Shown here: in pieces, positions 1 to 9,086 of the stretch
How the letters are laid out: each line of letters opens with the position of its first letter
How positions within the stretch are numbered: position 1 is the first letter of the stretch
Origin: DATHRK01 sp035513295
GTDB taxonomy: Bacteria > Gemmatimonadota > Gemmatimonadetes > Longimicrobiales > RSA9
Reading direction: 5' to 3'
NCBI GenBank assembly: GCA_035513295.1
Contig: DATKCH010000013.1
Coordinates: 1-64,000 of the forward strand
Length of the DNA stretch: 64,000 bases
Made by a program: the position numbers and the translations under genes
Notes under the pieces: model-generated
The model's database searches: none
What the model saw: only the letters and a program-made list of their open reading frames with translations
Told to the model about the DNA's origin: nothing

Positions 1-992
1 TGATCCCCATCGCCGCGCCGCTGCCGACTCCGGCGGGCGTCGTCGACATGATCATCGCCGACGTGCCGATCGGCATCCTGTATGTGCTGGCGTTCAGCTC
101 CCTCGCCGTGTACGGCGTCGTGCTCGGAGGATGGGCTTCGAACAACAAGTACGCGTTTCTCGGTGGGCTCCGGGCGTCGGCGCAGATGGTCAGCTACGAG
201 GTCGCGCTCGGCCTCTCGCTCATCACCGTCCTGATGGTCACCGGCAACGTCACGCTTCCCGAGATCGTCGCCCAACAGCAGCAACTCGGCCTCTGGTTCG
301 CGCTTCCGCTCTCGCTGGCGTTCATCCTGTTCGTGATTTCGGCGTTCGCCGAGACGAACCGCCTCCCGTTCGATATGCCGGAGGCCGAGTCGGAGCTGGT
401 CACCGGGTACCACACCGAGTATTCGGCGATGAAGTTCTCGGCGTTCATGATTTCGGAGTTCGGCCACATGGTGACCGCCTCCGCGCTCATGGCGACGCTA
501 TTCCTGGGCGGCTGGGACATTCCGTTCTGGACCGGGGACAACGCGTTCTGGCACCAGGGGCAGCTCATCGCCGGCTTCGCGGCCGATGGGAGCGTCGTTT
601 TGGCCGAGCCTACCTGGTGGAAGACCCTTCTGACCTTCTTCGCCTTCGCGGGCAAGACCGGCTTCTTCCTCCTACTCTACATCTGGATCCGGTGGACGCT
701 GCCCCGGTTCCGCTACGACCAGGTGATGGCGCTCGGGTGGAAGGTGATGCTGCCGACGGCCCTCGCGTACGTCATGCTCATCGGCGGAACGATCCTCACG
801 CTCGACGAGATCGGGGTCCCGTTCGGCTTCGGGTACGGGCTCGCGCTCACCGCGATCAGCGCCGCCGCGACCTTCGGCTTCGTCTTCTTCCTCGACCGCG
901 GACGCACCATCACGGGCGCCGCGGCCCACAAGAGCCAACGCGTCGAGATGACCAGCACTAACGAGCCTCAGCCGACCACGGTGGGAGAGTAG
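1..992 (+). CDS. nuoH: NADH-quinone oxidoreductase subunit H (NuoH), 5' end outside window
   Basis: Membrane subunit of respiratory complex I that sits next to the quinone cavity and joins the peripheral arm to the proton-pumping arm. The reading frame is open from base 3 with no stop, and the first codons read IPIAAPLPTP, which matches the interior of NuoH, so the N-terminal part lies before the window. The downstream ATG at base 48 is therefore internal. Diagnostic segments include the acidic loop around ETNRLPFDMPEAESELVTGY and several hydrophobic helices. It ends four bases before nuoI, in the usual nuo order. Identification is secure; only the true start is unseen. Confidence 0.95.
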   Translation, partial: IPIAAPLPTPAGVVDMIIADVPIGILYVLAFSSLAVYGVVLGGWASNNKYAFLGGLRASAQMVSYEVALGLSLITVLMVTGNVTLPEIVAQQQQLGLWFALPLSLAFILFVISAFAETNRLPFDMPEAESELVTGYHTEYSAMKFSAFMISEFGHMVTASALMATLFLGGWDIPFWTGDNAFWHQGQLIAGFAADGSVVLAEPTWWKTLLTFFAFAGKTGFFLLLYIWIRWTLPRFRYDQVMALGWKVMLPTALAYVMLIGGTILTLDEIGVPFGFGYGLALTAISAAATFGFVFFLDRGRTITGAAAHKSQRVEMTSTNEPQPTTVGE

Positions 993-996
993 TTCG

Positions 997-1497
997 ATGG
1001 CGATATCCGTAAGGGTGATGGAGCGCCCCGATCCGCAGAGCACTTCGTATCTTCGTGCGGCTCTGAGCGGTATGGCGCTTACCTTCAAGCACATGGTGAA
1101 CCCGAACAAGGTCACCCAGCAGTACCCCGAAGAGCAGACCGACCTCAGCCCCCGCTGGCGCGGAACGCACCGCATGGAAGTGCACGCGGACGGGCGGCCG
1201 AAGTGCGTGGCTTGCGGCCTCTGCCCCACCGTCTGCCCGGCAAACTGCATTCGCTTGGTGGGGGGCGAGGACGATCAGGGGAATCGCTATCCGATCGTGT
1301 ACGAGATCGACGAGTTCCGCTGCATCTTCTGCGGGATGTGCCAGGAGGTCTGCCCCGTCGAGGCCATCCACGTCGGCCAGCACTTCGAGAACGCCGAGTA
1401 CACCCGCGACCGTTTCGTCTACGACCTGGACCGGCTCATGGAGCAGGAGCACCCGGTCACCCTGCTCTGGGACCCGGCCGACCCGAGGTCCGAGTGA
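997..1497 (+). CDS. nuoI: NADH-quinone oxidoreductase subunit I (NuoI), two [4Fe-4S] ferredoxin domain
   Basis: Iron-sulfur subunit of complex I carrying clusters N6a and N6b, which pass electrons toward the terminal cluster N2. Two 8Fe-ferredoxin motifs are visible: Cys70-73-76 with Cys80, and Cys109-112-115 with Cys119 (CVACGLCPTVCP and CIFCGMCQEVCP). The 166-residue length is normal for the family. The ATG is preceded by GGGAGAG at good spacing and follows the nuoH stop by 4 nt, indicating one transcript. Confidence 0.96.
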   Translation: MAISVRVMERPDPQSTSYLRAALSGMALTFKHMVNPNKVTQQYPEEQTDLSPRWRGTHRMEVHADGRPKCVACGLCPTVCPANCIRLVGGEDDQGNRYPIVYEIDEFRCIFCGMCQEVCPVEAIHVGQHFENAEYTRDRFVYDLDRLMEQEHPVTLLWDPADPRSE

Positions 1498-1579
1498 GCC
1501 ACTTTCGCGTGAAGCGCCCACGGCAGCCCGTCACGGGCCCGATGTGCCCGCCTTCCGTCCTATCGCCCGTCGCCACTCG

Positions 1580-2101
1580 ATGATCGACATCCTGTTCTAT
1601 GTGTTCGCCGCCGTCGCCATCGGCGGGGGCCTCGGCGTCGTGCTCGCGAAGAGCCCGGTCGGGAGCCTCCTGTTCATGGTGACGACGCTGGCCAGCCTTT
1701 CCGGCATTTTCGTCCTGCTCGAAGCGCATTTCCTCGCCGCGATCCAGATCATCGTCTACGCCGGCGCGATCATGGTGCTCTTCCTGTTCGTGATCATGCT
1801 GCTCAACCTCGGGCACGACTACCAGAAGGACCTGCGCGGGGGCGTCTTTGCCGTTCTCTCATTCGTGGTGGTGGGCGTCATCGCGGGGTTGTTGGCGCGC
1901 CAGATCGGCGTGTCGGCGGTGTTCGAACCGGGGGTCGAAGCGGCCGCGATCGATGCGGCGCTTCGTGAGCACGGCGTGGTCGGGGCCATCGCCCAGCCGC
2001 TCTATACCACGTACGTGGTCCCGTTCGAGATCACCGGCATCCTTCTTCTCGTGGCGATCGTCGGCGCGCTCGTCCTTGCCAAGAGGAACGTCACCCCATG
2101 A
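1580..2101 (+). CDS. nuoJ: NADH-quinone oxidoreductase subunit J (NuoJ)
   Basis: Hydrophobic complex I membrane-arm subunit with about five transmembrane helices, including the segment AIQIIVYAGAIMVLFLFVIM that is typical of NuoJ. The start is placed at the ATG giving MIDILFYVFAAVAIGG, because upstream in-frame residues are arginine-rich and unlike the family. About 80 nt separate it from nuoI, the largest gap in this operon. Its TGA overlaps the nuoK ATG as ATGA, implying translational coupling. Confidence 0.93.
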   Translation: MIDILFYVFAAVAIGGGLGVVLAKSPVGSLLFMVTTLASLSGIFVLLEAHFLAAIQIIVYAGAIMVLFLFVIMLLNLGHDYQKDLRGGVFAVLSFVVVGVIAGLLARQIGVSAVFEPGVEAAAIDAALREHGVVGAIAQPLYTTYVVPFEITGILLLVAIVGALVLAKRNVTP

Positions 2102-2391
2102 TCACGCACGCTCTCATCGTGAGCGCGATTCTCTTCGTGCTGGGCACCTTCGGTGTCCTGGTGCGGCGCAACGCCATCATCATGTTCCTCTGCATCGAGT
2201 TGCAGCTGAACGCGGTGAACCTGGCCTTCGTCGCGTTCTCCCGAATGGTCGGCATCGAGGGGCAGGTGTTCGTGTTCTTCGTCATGACCGTCGCGGCCGC
2301 GGAGGCCGCGGTGGGCCTCGCCATCATCATCTCGATCTTCCGGCACTACGAGACGGTCAACGTGAACAACTTCAACCTGCTCAAGTGGTAG
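2098..2391 (+). CDS. nuoK: NADH-quinone oxidoreductase subunit K (NuoK)
   Basis: Small three-helix subunit of the complex I membrane arm, related to MrpC antiporter subunits and involved in proton translocation. The 97-residue length is typical. The conserved membrane glutamates can be seen in MFLCIELQLNAVNLAF and in the AAAEAAVGLAI helix. It overlaps nuoJ by 4 nt and lies 4 nt before nuoL. Confidence 0.95.
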   Translation: MITHALIVSAILFVLGTFGVLVRRNAIIMFLCIELQLNAVNLAFVAFSRMVGIEGQVFVFFVMTVAAAEAAVGLAIIISIFRHYETVNVNNFNLLKW

Positions 2392-2395
2392 CGGC

Positions 2396-4552
2396 ATGCA
2401 CGCTTCCCTAGCAGCATTCATGGTCCAGGCCGGGAGCACCCAGACGGGCGCGGCGCAGTTCGAGCCGTTCCTGCCCGGGCTGGTGGTCCTGCTCCCGCTT
2501 CTGGGGTTCGCCCTGAACGGCCTCCTCGCGCTCAAGCACGCCCGGCTGTCCGCGGACGCGGTCCGGGCCGGCGGCGAGCTCGACTTCGACGGCCCATCGG
2601 GCCGGCCAGCGACGCACACGCTCCCCAGCCTGATCGGCCCGGGCGTCATGCTCGGCGCCTTCGTCATCACGCTGATCAACTTCGTGGCCATGCTCGGGGT
2701 GGAGCTGCACGAGCCGGTGGTGATCGAGTACTGGACCTGGATGGCGACCGGCACGTTCGCGGTCAGCGCAGCCCTCCAACTCGACCAGCTGTCGATGATC
2801 ATGATGATGATCATCACGGGCGTGGGATTCCTCATCCACGTCTTCAGCGTCGGGTACATGAAGGACGACCCGGGCTATCCCCGGTACTTCGCCTATCTGA
2901 ACCTTTTCGTGTTCTTCATGCTCGTGCTGGTCATGGGCGCGAGCTACCCGCTGATGTTCGTGGGTTGGGAAGGGGTCGGGCTCTGCTCGTATCTCTTGAT
3001 CGGCTTCTGGTTCGGGGATCGCGAGAAGGCCGACGCGGGCAAGAAGGCGTTCATCGTCAACCGCATCGGCGACATCGGCTTCCTGATCGCGATGTTCCTG
3101 ATCTACGTGCGCTTCGGCACGCTGGACTACGTCGGCGTGTTCGAGGCCGCGCCCGCGGCGCTGGCGTTCGGCGGCGCGACGGTCACCGCGATCTGCCTGT
3201 CCCTGTTCCTGGGCGCGACCGGCAAGAGCGCGCAGATCCCGCTCCACATCTGGCTCCCGGACGCGATGGCGGGCCCGACGCCGGTCAGCGCGCTGATCCA
3301 CGCGGCGACCATGGTCACCGCGGGCGTCTACCTGATCGCGCGCGCCTCGGTGCTGTTCGCGCTGAGCCCGGCGGCGTCGCTGGTGGTGGCGGGCATCGGC
3401 GTCGCGACCGCGCTGTTCGCCGCGACCATCGCGCTCGCCCAGAACGACATCAAGAAGGTCCTCGCGTACTCCACGATCTCCCAGCTCGGATACATGTTCC
3501 TGGGCGTGGGCGCGGGCGCCTACGCCGCGGGCGTGTTCCACCTGGTCACGCACGCGTTCTTCAAGGCGCTGCTCTTCCTGGGCGCTGGCGCGGTCATCCA
3601 CTCCATGCACCACGCGCTCCACCGGACGCTCAGTCACGACGACCCGCAGGACATGCGCAACATGGGCGGGCTGCGCCGCTTCATGCCGATCACGTGGATC
3701 ACGATGTGGGTCGCGACGCTCGCGATCGCCGGGGTGTGGCCGTTCGCCGGGTTCTTCTCCAAGGACGAGATCATCTGGCAGGCCGCGGCGCGCGCGCACG
3801 GCCCGTACGCGGGCTGGTACACGCTCTTCTGGGTGCTCGCGTTGGCCGCCGCGCTGCTGACCGCGTTCTACATGACGCGCCTCATGATCCTCACCTTCCA
3901 CGGCGCCAACCGCACGGGCGAGGAGGAGCGCCACCACCTGCACGAGGCGCCGGCGGTGATGTGGGCGCCGCTGGCGATCCTCGCGCTCGCCTCGCTCGCG
4001 GGCGGCTGGATCGACGTGCCCGAGGCCATAGGCGAGAACGCGCTGCTGGGGCTCGTGCCGCACTCGGAGTGGCTGCACGAGTGGCTGCACCCGGTGACCG
4101 CGGGCGCGCAGGACGTGCTCGCCGCCAACGTGGGCGAGCCGCTGCACCACGCCCCCGTCGGGGGCGGCGAGGTGGCGTGGGCGTTCGTCTCGTTCCTGCT
4201 CGCGCTCGCGGTGATCGCCGGGACGTCGCTCTACCTCCGGCGGCGCGACGTGAGCCCCGCGGCCCACGCGCAGGCGCCGCGCGGGTTCGCGAAGGTGCTC
4301 CACGACAGGTGGTACGTGGACGAGCTCTACGACGCCGCGATCGTGCGCCCGGTCGTGGCCGCCTCGCGCGCCCTCTGGCGCCGGGTGGACCAGGGGCTGA
4401 TCGACGGCGCGGTGGACGGCGTCGGCCGGCTGTCGCGCGGCGCGGGCGCGGCCGGCGCGCGCGTCCAGAGCGGGCAGACCGCGATCTACGCCGCGGCGGT
4501 CGTGGCGGGCGTGCTGATGCTCCTGGGATTCGTGGTCCTGTGGACTCCATGA
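2396..4552 (+). CDS. nuoL: NADH-quinone oxidoreductase subunit L (NuoL), antiporter-like
   Basis: Largest proton-pumping subunit of complex I, with the long lateral helix at its C terminus. Family motifs include FVGWEGVGLCSYLLIGFW, then GKSAQIPLHIWLPDAMAGPT and VSALIHAATMVTAGVYL. At 718 residues it is longer than many NuoL proteins; the extra length lies mainly in a soluble stretch around residues 48-75 and in the Ala/Gly-rich C-terminal part before the last helix. It overlaps nuoM by 4 nt (ATGA). Confidence 0.96.
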   Translation: MHASLAAFMVQAGSTQTGAAQFEPFLPGLVVLLPLLGFALNGLLALKHARLSADAVRAGGELDFDGPSGRPATHTLPSLIGPGVMLGAFVITLINFVAMLGVELHEPVVIEYWTWMATGTFAVSAALQLDQLSMIMMMIITGVGFLIHVFSVGYMKDDPGYPRYFAYLNLFVFFMLVLVMGASYPLMFVGWEGVGLCSYLLIGFWFGDREKADAGKKAFIVNRIGDIGFLIAMFLIYVRFGTLDYVGVFEAAPAALAFGGATVTAICLSLFLGATGKSAQIPLHIWLPDAMAGPTPVSALIHAATMVTAGVYLIARASVLFALSPAASLVVAGIGVATALFAATIALAQNDIKKVLAYSTISQLGYMFLGVGAGAYAAGVFHLVTHAFFKALLFLGAGAVIHSMHHALHRTLSHDDPQDMRNMGGLRRFMPITWITMWVATLAIAGVWPFAGFFSKDEIIWQAAARAHGPYAGWYTLFWVLALAAALLTAFYMTRLMILTFHGANRTGEEERHHLHEAPAVMWAPLAILALASLAGGWIDVPEAIGENALLGLVPHSEWLHEWLHPVTAGAQDVLAANVGEPLHHAPVGGGEVAWAFVSFLLALAVIAGTSLYLRRRDVSPAAHAQAPRGFAKVLHDRWYVDELYDAAIVRPVVAASRALWRRVDQGLIDGAVDGVGRLSRGAGAAGARVQSGQTAIYAAAVVAGVLMLLGFVVLWTP

Positions 4553-6123
4553 GCGCGGGCTGGCTGCTGACGCTGCTGCTCGCGATCCCCATCGCGGGCA
4601 TGGTGGCCGTGGTGCTCGCCCCGGTGCGCCTCGCCCGGTACGTGGCGCTGGGCACCGCCGCGGTCGAGTTCCTGGCTTCGCTGCCGCTCTGGTTCTCGTT
4701 CGCGCCGGGGGTGGAGGCGTTCCAGTTCGAGTCGCGCGCCCGGTGGATCCCCGAGTGGGGCATCTCCTACGCGCTGGGGGTCGACGGCATCAGCGTGCTG
4801 CTGGTGCTGCTCACGACGCTGATAATGCCGGTCACGATCCTCGGCTCCTTCCGCTATATCCAGCGCCGCGAGAAGACCTTCTACGCGACGATGCTGCTGC
4901 TGGAGACCGCCGTGATCGGGGTCTTCGTGGCGCTCGACGTGTTCCTGTTCTTCGTGTTCTGGGAGCTCGTCCTGGTGCCGATGTACCTGATCATCGGCGT
5001 GTGGGGCGGGGAGCGGCGCGTGTACGCGGCGATCAAGTTCTTCCTGTTCACCGCCGCCGGATCCCTTCTGATGCTCGTCGGGATCCTCTACCTCTTCTTT
5101 AAGTACCAAGCGCTAACCGGCGCTCCATCATTCGCTTACGTGGACCTGCTCCAGGTGCCGCTGACACTCAAGGAACAGCTCTGGCTATTCGGCGCGTTCG
5201 CGCTCGCGTTCGCGATCAAGGTGCCGCTGTTCCCGCTGCACACGTGGCTGCCGGACGCGCACGTCGAGGCGCCCACGCCGGGGTCGGTGATCCTGGCGGC
5301 GGTGCTGCTGAAGATGGGGACCTACGGGTTCGTGCGCTTCCTGCTGCCCTTCTTCCCCCTGGCGGCGACGCACCCGGACGTGGTAAGCACGCTGATGGTG
5401 CTGGGGGTGGCCGGGATCCTGTACGCGGCGTGGGTCGCCGCCGTGCAGCCGGACGCCAAGAAGCTGATCGCCTACACCTCCGTCGCGCACATGGGCTTCG
5501 TCGTGATCGGCGTGTTCGCGCTCACCGCGACGGGGCTGAAGGGGGCGATGATCGTGATGCTGTCGCACGGCGTGTCCACGGGCGCGCTGTTCCTCCTCAT
5601 GGGCATGCTGTACGAGCGCCGGCACTCGCGCCTGATCGAGGCCTACGGCGGCCTGGCCGCGGTGACGCCCATGCTTGCCACCGCGTTCGTGATCACCGCG
5701 CTCGCGAGCATAGGCCTGCCCGGAACGAGCGGCTTCGTGGGCGAGTTCCTGGCGCTCCTGGGGACCTTCGAGACGCACCCCTGGGTCGCGATCGTGGCCA
5801 CGCTGGGGGTGGTCTTCGCCGCCTACTACATGCTGCCGATGGTGCAGCGGATCTTCTTCAACCGCGTGGACCAGCCGGAAAACGAGCGGCTCCCCGACCT
5901 GAGCCCGCGCGAGGGGCTCGTGCTGGCTCCGCTGCTGGTCGTGATGATCTGGATGGGGGTGCAGCCGGGCCCCTTCCTGCGGCGCATGGAGACGTCGGTC
6001 GAGGCGGTCGTGGAGCGCGTCCAGCGGCAGGCGCTGGGGGCTCCGATCACCGCGGCGCCCGGCGCGCCGGTGCCGGTCGCGGCGGCCGACCTCGCCTATC
6101 CCGCCCCGCGGGGCGCGGAATGA
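4549..6123 (+). CDS. nuoM: NADH-quinone oxidoreductase subunit M (NuoM), antiporter-like
   Basis: Antiporter-like proton-channel subunit of complex I. The start ATG overlaps the nuoL stop and gives MSAGWLLTLLLAIPIAG, a 524-residue protein of normal length. Typical motifs are FFVFWELVLVPMYLIIGVWG, containing the key membrane glutamate, KVPLFPLHTWLPDAHVEAPT and LLKMGTYGFVRF. The TGA overlaps the nuoN ATG by 4 nt. Confidence 0.95.
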   Translation: MSAGWLLTLLLAIPIAGMVAVVLAPVRLARYVALGTAAVEFLASLPLWFSFAPGVEAFQFESRARWIPEWGISYALGVDGISVLLVLLTTLIMPVTILGSFRYIQRREKTFYATMLLLETAVIGVFVALDVFLFFVFWELVLVPMYLIIGVWGGERRVYAAIKFFLFTAAGSLLMLVGILYLFFKYQALTGAPSFAYVDLLQVPLTLKEQLWLFGAFALAFAIKVPLFPLHTWLPDAHVEAPTPGSVILAAVLLKMGTYGFVRFLLPFFPLAATHPDVVSTLMVLGVAGILYAAWVAAVQPDAKKLIAYTSVAHMGFVVIGVFALTATGLKGAMIVMLSHGVSTGALFLLMGMLYERRHSRLIEAYGGLAAVTPMLATAFVITALASIGLPGTSGFVGEFLALLGTFETHPWVAIVATLGVVFAAYYMLPMVQRIFFNRVDQPENERLPDLSPREGLVLAPLLVVMIWMGVQPGPFLRRMETSVEAVVERVQRQALGAPITAAPGAPVPVAAADLAYPAPRGAE

Positions 6124-7622
6124 CGATCGATTACTCGTCCGCCGGCCACTACGTGCTGGCGCTTCTGCCCGAGGTGGTCCTGAGCGGCGCCGCGATGCTC
6201 GTGCTGCTCGTGGACGTGTTCCAGAAAGGCTCGGCGAGCAGGCCCTCCAGCCGCACGATCCCGTGGCTCGCGGGCGCGGGCGTCGCGCTGGCGTTCGCGG
6301 CCAACCTGTGGCTGCTCGGCCTGGAGGAGGCGGGCTCGGCGGGGATGATGGCGATCGACTCGTTCCGGGTCTTCTCCAACGCGCTGTTCCTGCTGGCCGC
6401 GGCGCTCTTCCTGGGCATGGCGCCGCGCTACCTGGAGGAGAACGGGATGCACCTGGGCGAGCTGTACGCCCTGGTGCTGTTCGCGACCGTCGGGATGATG
6501 GTGTTCTCGGGCTCGCGCGACCTGATCGTGATATTCCTGGGCCTGGAGCTGCTGTCGGTCGCGGTGTACGTGCTCACCGCGTCCAACCGCAGGGACGTGC
6601 GCTCGGCCGAGGGCGGGCTCAAGTACTTCCTGCTGGGCGCGTTCTCCAGCGCCTTCCTGCTGTTCGGCGTGGCGCTGGTCTACGGCTCCACCGGGACCGT
6701 CAACCTGGCGCGCCTGGGCGTCGTGCTCGCAGACGGCGGCGGCCGCCTCGTGGCGTTCGGGCTCGCGTTGCTGCTGGTGGGCTACGCCTTCAAGATCGCC
6801 GCGGTGCCGTTCCACATGTGGACCCCCGACGCGTACGAGGGCGCGCCCACGCCGGTGACCGCGTTCATGGCCGCGGCGGTCAAGGCGGCGGCTTTCGCAT
6901 CGCTCGTGCGGGTCCTGCTCACCGCGTTTCCGGGGCTGTACGGCACCTGGGGCCAGATGGCGTTCTGGCTCGCCGTGCTCACCATGGTGACCGCCAACCT
7001 GATCGCGCTGACCCAGGACAACGTGAAGCGGCTGCTCGCGTACTCGAGCATCGCGCACGCGGGGTACCTGCTGGTGGCGGTCGCCGCGGGCACGGACGTG
7101 GGCGCGGCGGCGTTCCTCTTCTACCTCGCCGTGTACACGCTCATGAACGTCGGCGCGTTCGCGGTCATGATGACCGTCGCGCGGCTGGGCGAGACGCGGC
7201 TGGGGCTCGACGAGTACCGCGGGCTGGCGTGGCGCGAGCCGCTGATCGCGATCGCGATGACGATCTTCCTGCTATCGCTGGCCGGGTTCCCGCTGACGGG
7301 CGGCTTCATCGGCAAGCTGTACATCCTGCGCGCGGCGGTGGAGCGGGGGCTCCTGGTGCTGGCCGTGGTCCTCGTCCTGACCTCGCTGCTATCGTACTGG
7401 TATTATCTGCGCATCGCCTGGCACATGTGGTTCCAGGACCCGGAGGGTGAGGGGGTCGCGCCGCTCGCGCTGCCCGCCGGCGTCGCGGCCGTGCTGGTGG
7501 CGTGCGTCGTCGGCGTGCTGGCCACGGGGATCTTCCCGGGGGCGCTGCTGGACCTCGCCAGCGCCGGGGCGGCTGCGCTCGGCGGTCCGTCGTTCGGCGC
7601 CGCGGGCGCCGCGGCCCCCTGA
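6120..7622 (+). CDS. nuoN: NADH-quinone oxidoreductase subunit N (NuoN), antiporter-like
   Basis: Third antiporter-like subunit of complex I and last gene of the nuo operon. The 500-residue product shows FLGLELLSVAVYVLTA, FKIAAVPFHMWTPDAYEGAP and LLAYSSIAHAGYLLVA, all characteristic of NuoN. The start overlaps nuoM. After its stop there are only 35 nt before the phosphohexomutase, with no visible terminator, so read-through is possible. Confidence 0.95.
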   Translation: MTIDYSSAGHYVLALLPEVVLSGAAMLVLLVDVFQKGSASRPSSRTIPWLAGAGVALAFAANLWLLGLEEAGSAGMMAIDSFRVFSNALFLLAAALFLGMAPRYLEENGMHLGELYALVLFATVGMMVFSGSRDLIVIFLGLELLSVAVYVLTASNRRDVRSAEGGLKYFLLGAFSSAFLLFGVALVYGSTGTVNLARLGVVLADGGGRLVAFGLALLLVGYAFKIAAVPFHMWTPDAYEGAPTPVTAFMAAAVKAAAFASLVRVLLTAFPGLYGTWGQMAFWLAVLTMVTANLIALTQDNVKRLLAYSSIAHAGYLLVAVAAGTDVGAAAFLFYLAVYTLMNVGAFAVMMTVARLGETRLGLDEYRGLAWREPLIAIAMTIFLLSLAGFPLTGGFIGKLYILRAAVERGLLVLAVVLVLTSLLSYWYYLRIAWHMWFQDPEGEGVAPLALPAGVAAVLVACVVGVLATGIFPGALLDLASAGAAALGGPSFGAAGAAAP

Positions 7623-7657
7623 TCCCCCGGACCCCCTTCCGCCTCCACCGAGAGAGC

Positions 7658-9028
7658 ATGAAAGCGCATCCGCACATCTTCCGTGAGTACGACATCCGGG
7701 GCGTCGTCGGCCCCGAGCTGGACGAGACCGTCGCCGAGGCCGTCGGGCGCGCGCTGGCTTCCGAGGCGGTGGCGCGCGCGGGCGGCCGGCGCCCGCTGCT
7801 CGCGCTGGGACACGACAACCGCCCAAGCTCGCCCGGGCTCGCGGACGGCGCCGAGCGTGGCATGGTCGCCGCCGGTGCCGACGTCGTCCGGGTGGACACC
7901 GTCCCCACGCCCGCGCTCTACTGGGCGGTGCAGCATTTCGACGCCGACGGAGGGCTGCAGATCACCGGCTCGCACAACCCGCCCGAGTACAACGGGTTCA
8001 AGATGGTGCTCGGCGGCCGTTCGCTGTACGGCGACGCGATCCAGGAGCTGCGCCGGCGCATCGCCGAGGGCGACTACGAGCGCGGCGAGGGCTCCGCGCG
8101 TCGCGAGGACGTCCTGGACGCCTACGTCGACGACGTCGCCGGACGGTTCTCGGCGCGGCGGCCGGTGCGCGTCGTGGTGGACTGCGGCAACGGCACCGGG
8201 AGCCTCGTTGCGGTGCCCCTGCTCGCGGCGCTCGGCGCGGAGGTGCTGCCGCTCTTCTGCGAGTCCGACGGCACCTTCCCCAACCACCACCCGGACCCCG
8301 TCGTGGACGAGAACCTCGAGGACCTGATCCGCGAGGTGCGCGCGCGCGACGCGGACCTGGGCGTCGCGTTCGATGGGGACGCCGACCGCCTCGGCGCGGT
8401 GGATGAGCTCGGCGGCATCATCCGCGGGGACATCCTGCTGCTGCTGTTCGGAGTGGATCTGCTCGAGCGCCGCCCGGGGGCGCAGGTGATCTTCGACGTC
8501 AAGTGCTCCAGGGCGCTGCCCGAGGTGCTGGCCGCGCACGGGGGCCGCCCGCTCATGTGGAAGACCGGCCACTCGCTCATCAAGGAGAAGATGACGGAGA
8601 CCGGCGCGCTCCTCGCGGGCGAGCTGTCGGGCCACATCTGCTTCGCCGACGACTACTACGGCTTCGACGACGCGCCCTACGCGGCGTGCCGGCTGGTGGA
8701 GCTGGTCTCGCGTTCCGAGGAGCCGCTGTCCGAGCGCCTGGCCGCGTTTCCCCACTACGCGTCCTCGCCGGAGATCCGCATCGAGGTGCCCGAGGAGGAG
8801 AAGTTCGCGCTCGTGGAGCGCGCCGTGGAGCACTTCCGGCGCGACCACGAGGTGGTGGACGTGGACGGCGCGCGCGTGTCCTTCGAGGACGGCTGGGGCC
8901 TCCTGCGCGCCTCCAACACGCAGCCCGCGCTCGTCGCGCGCTACGAGGCGGACGATGAGGCGGGTCTGCGGCGGATCCGGTCCGTGATGGAGGGATGGCT
9001 GCGCGCGCAGGGGGTAGACCCCGAATGA
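7658..9028 (+). CDS. Phosphomannomutase / phosphoglucomutase family enzyme
   Basis: Alpha-D-phosphohexomutase that interconverts hexose 6- and 1-phosphates, feeding nucleotide-sugar synthesis. The 456-residue protein carries the N-terminal FREYDIRG motif, the phosphoserine loop TGSHNPPEYNG, the metal loop FDGDADR and the sugar loop GELSGH, in the order found in the AlgC/ManB-type subfamily. Whether mannose or glucose phosphates are preferred cannot be told from sequence. The chosen ATG follows AGAGAG and directly precedes the conserved N terminus. Confidence 0.9.
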   Translation: MKAHPHIFREYDIRGVVGPELDETVAEAVGRALASEAVARAGGRRPLLALGHDNRPSSPGLADGAERGMVAAGADVVRVDTVPTPALYWAVQHFDADGGLQITGSHNPPEYNGFKMVLGGRSLYGDAIQELRRRIAEGDYERGEGSARREDVLDAYVDDVAGRFSARRPVRVVVDCGNGTGSLVAVPLLAALGAEVLPLFCESDGTFPNHHPDPVVDENLEDLIREVRARDADLGVAFDGDADRLGAVDELGGIIRGDILLLLFGVDLLERRPGAQVIFDVKCSRALPEVLAAHGGRPLMWKTGHSLIKEKMTETGALLAGELSGHICFADDYYGFDDAPYAACRLVELVSRSEEPLSERLAAFPHYASSPEIRIEVPEEEKFALVERAVEHFRRDHEVVDVDGARVSFEDGWGLLRASNTQPALVARYEADDEAGLRRIRSVMEGWLRAQGVDPE

Positions 9029-9053
9029 GAGCGAGCGCGCTCGGCGGCACGGC

Positions 9054-9073
9054 CGCGCCCGGCGCCGGGCGCG
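9054..9073. repeat. Perfect 20-bp GC palindrome between phosphohexomutase and UPF0182 gene
   Basis: CGCGCCCGGC is followed immediately by its reverse complement. On RNA this could fold into a strong stem just upstream of the GTG start of the next gene. There is no downstream T run, so it is not a canonical intrinsic terminator. It could attenuate expression, or be chance structure in GC-rich DNA. Confidence 0.4.
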
Positions 9074-9086
9074 CGCGGCGGCCGCT

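Noticed and set aside
2408..4303. 631-codon minus-strand frame over nuoL
   Set aside because: Antisense of nuoL; almost free of hydrophobic runs and dominated by Arg/Glu/Val, as expected from GC-rich antisense DNA.
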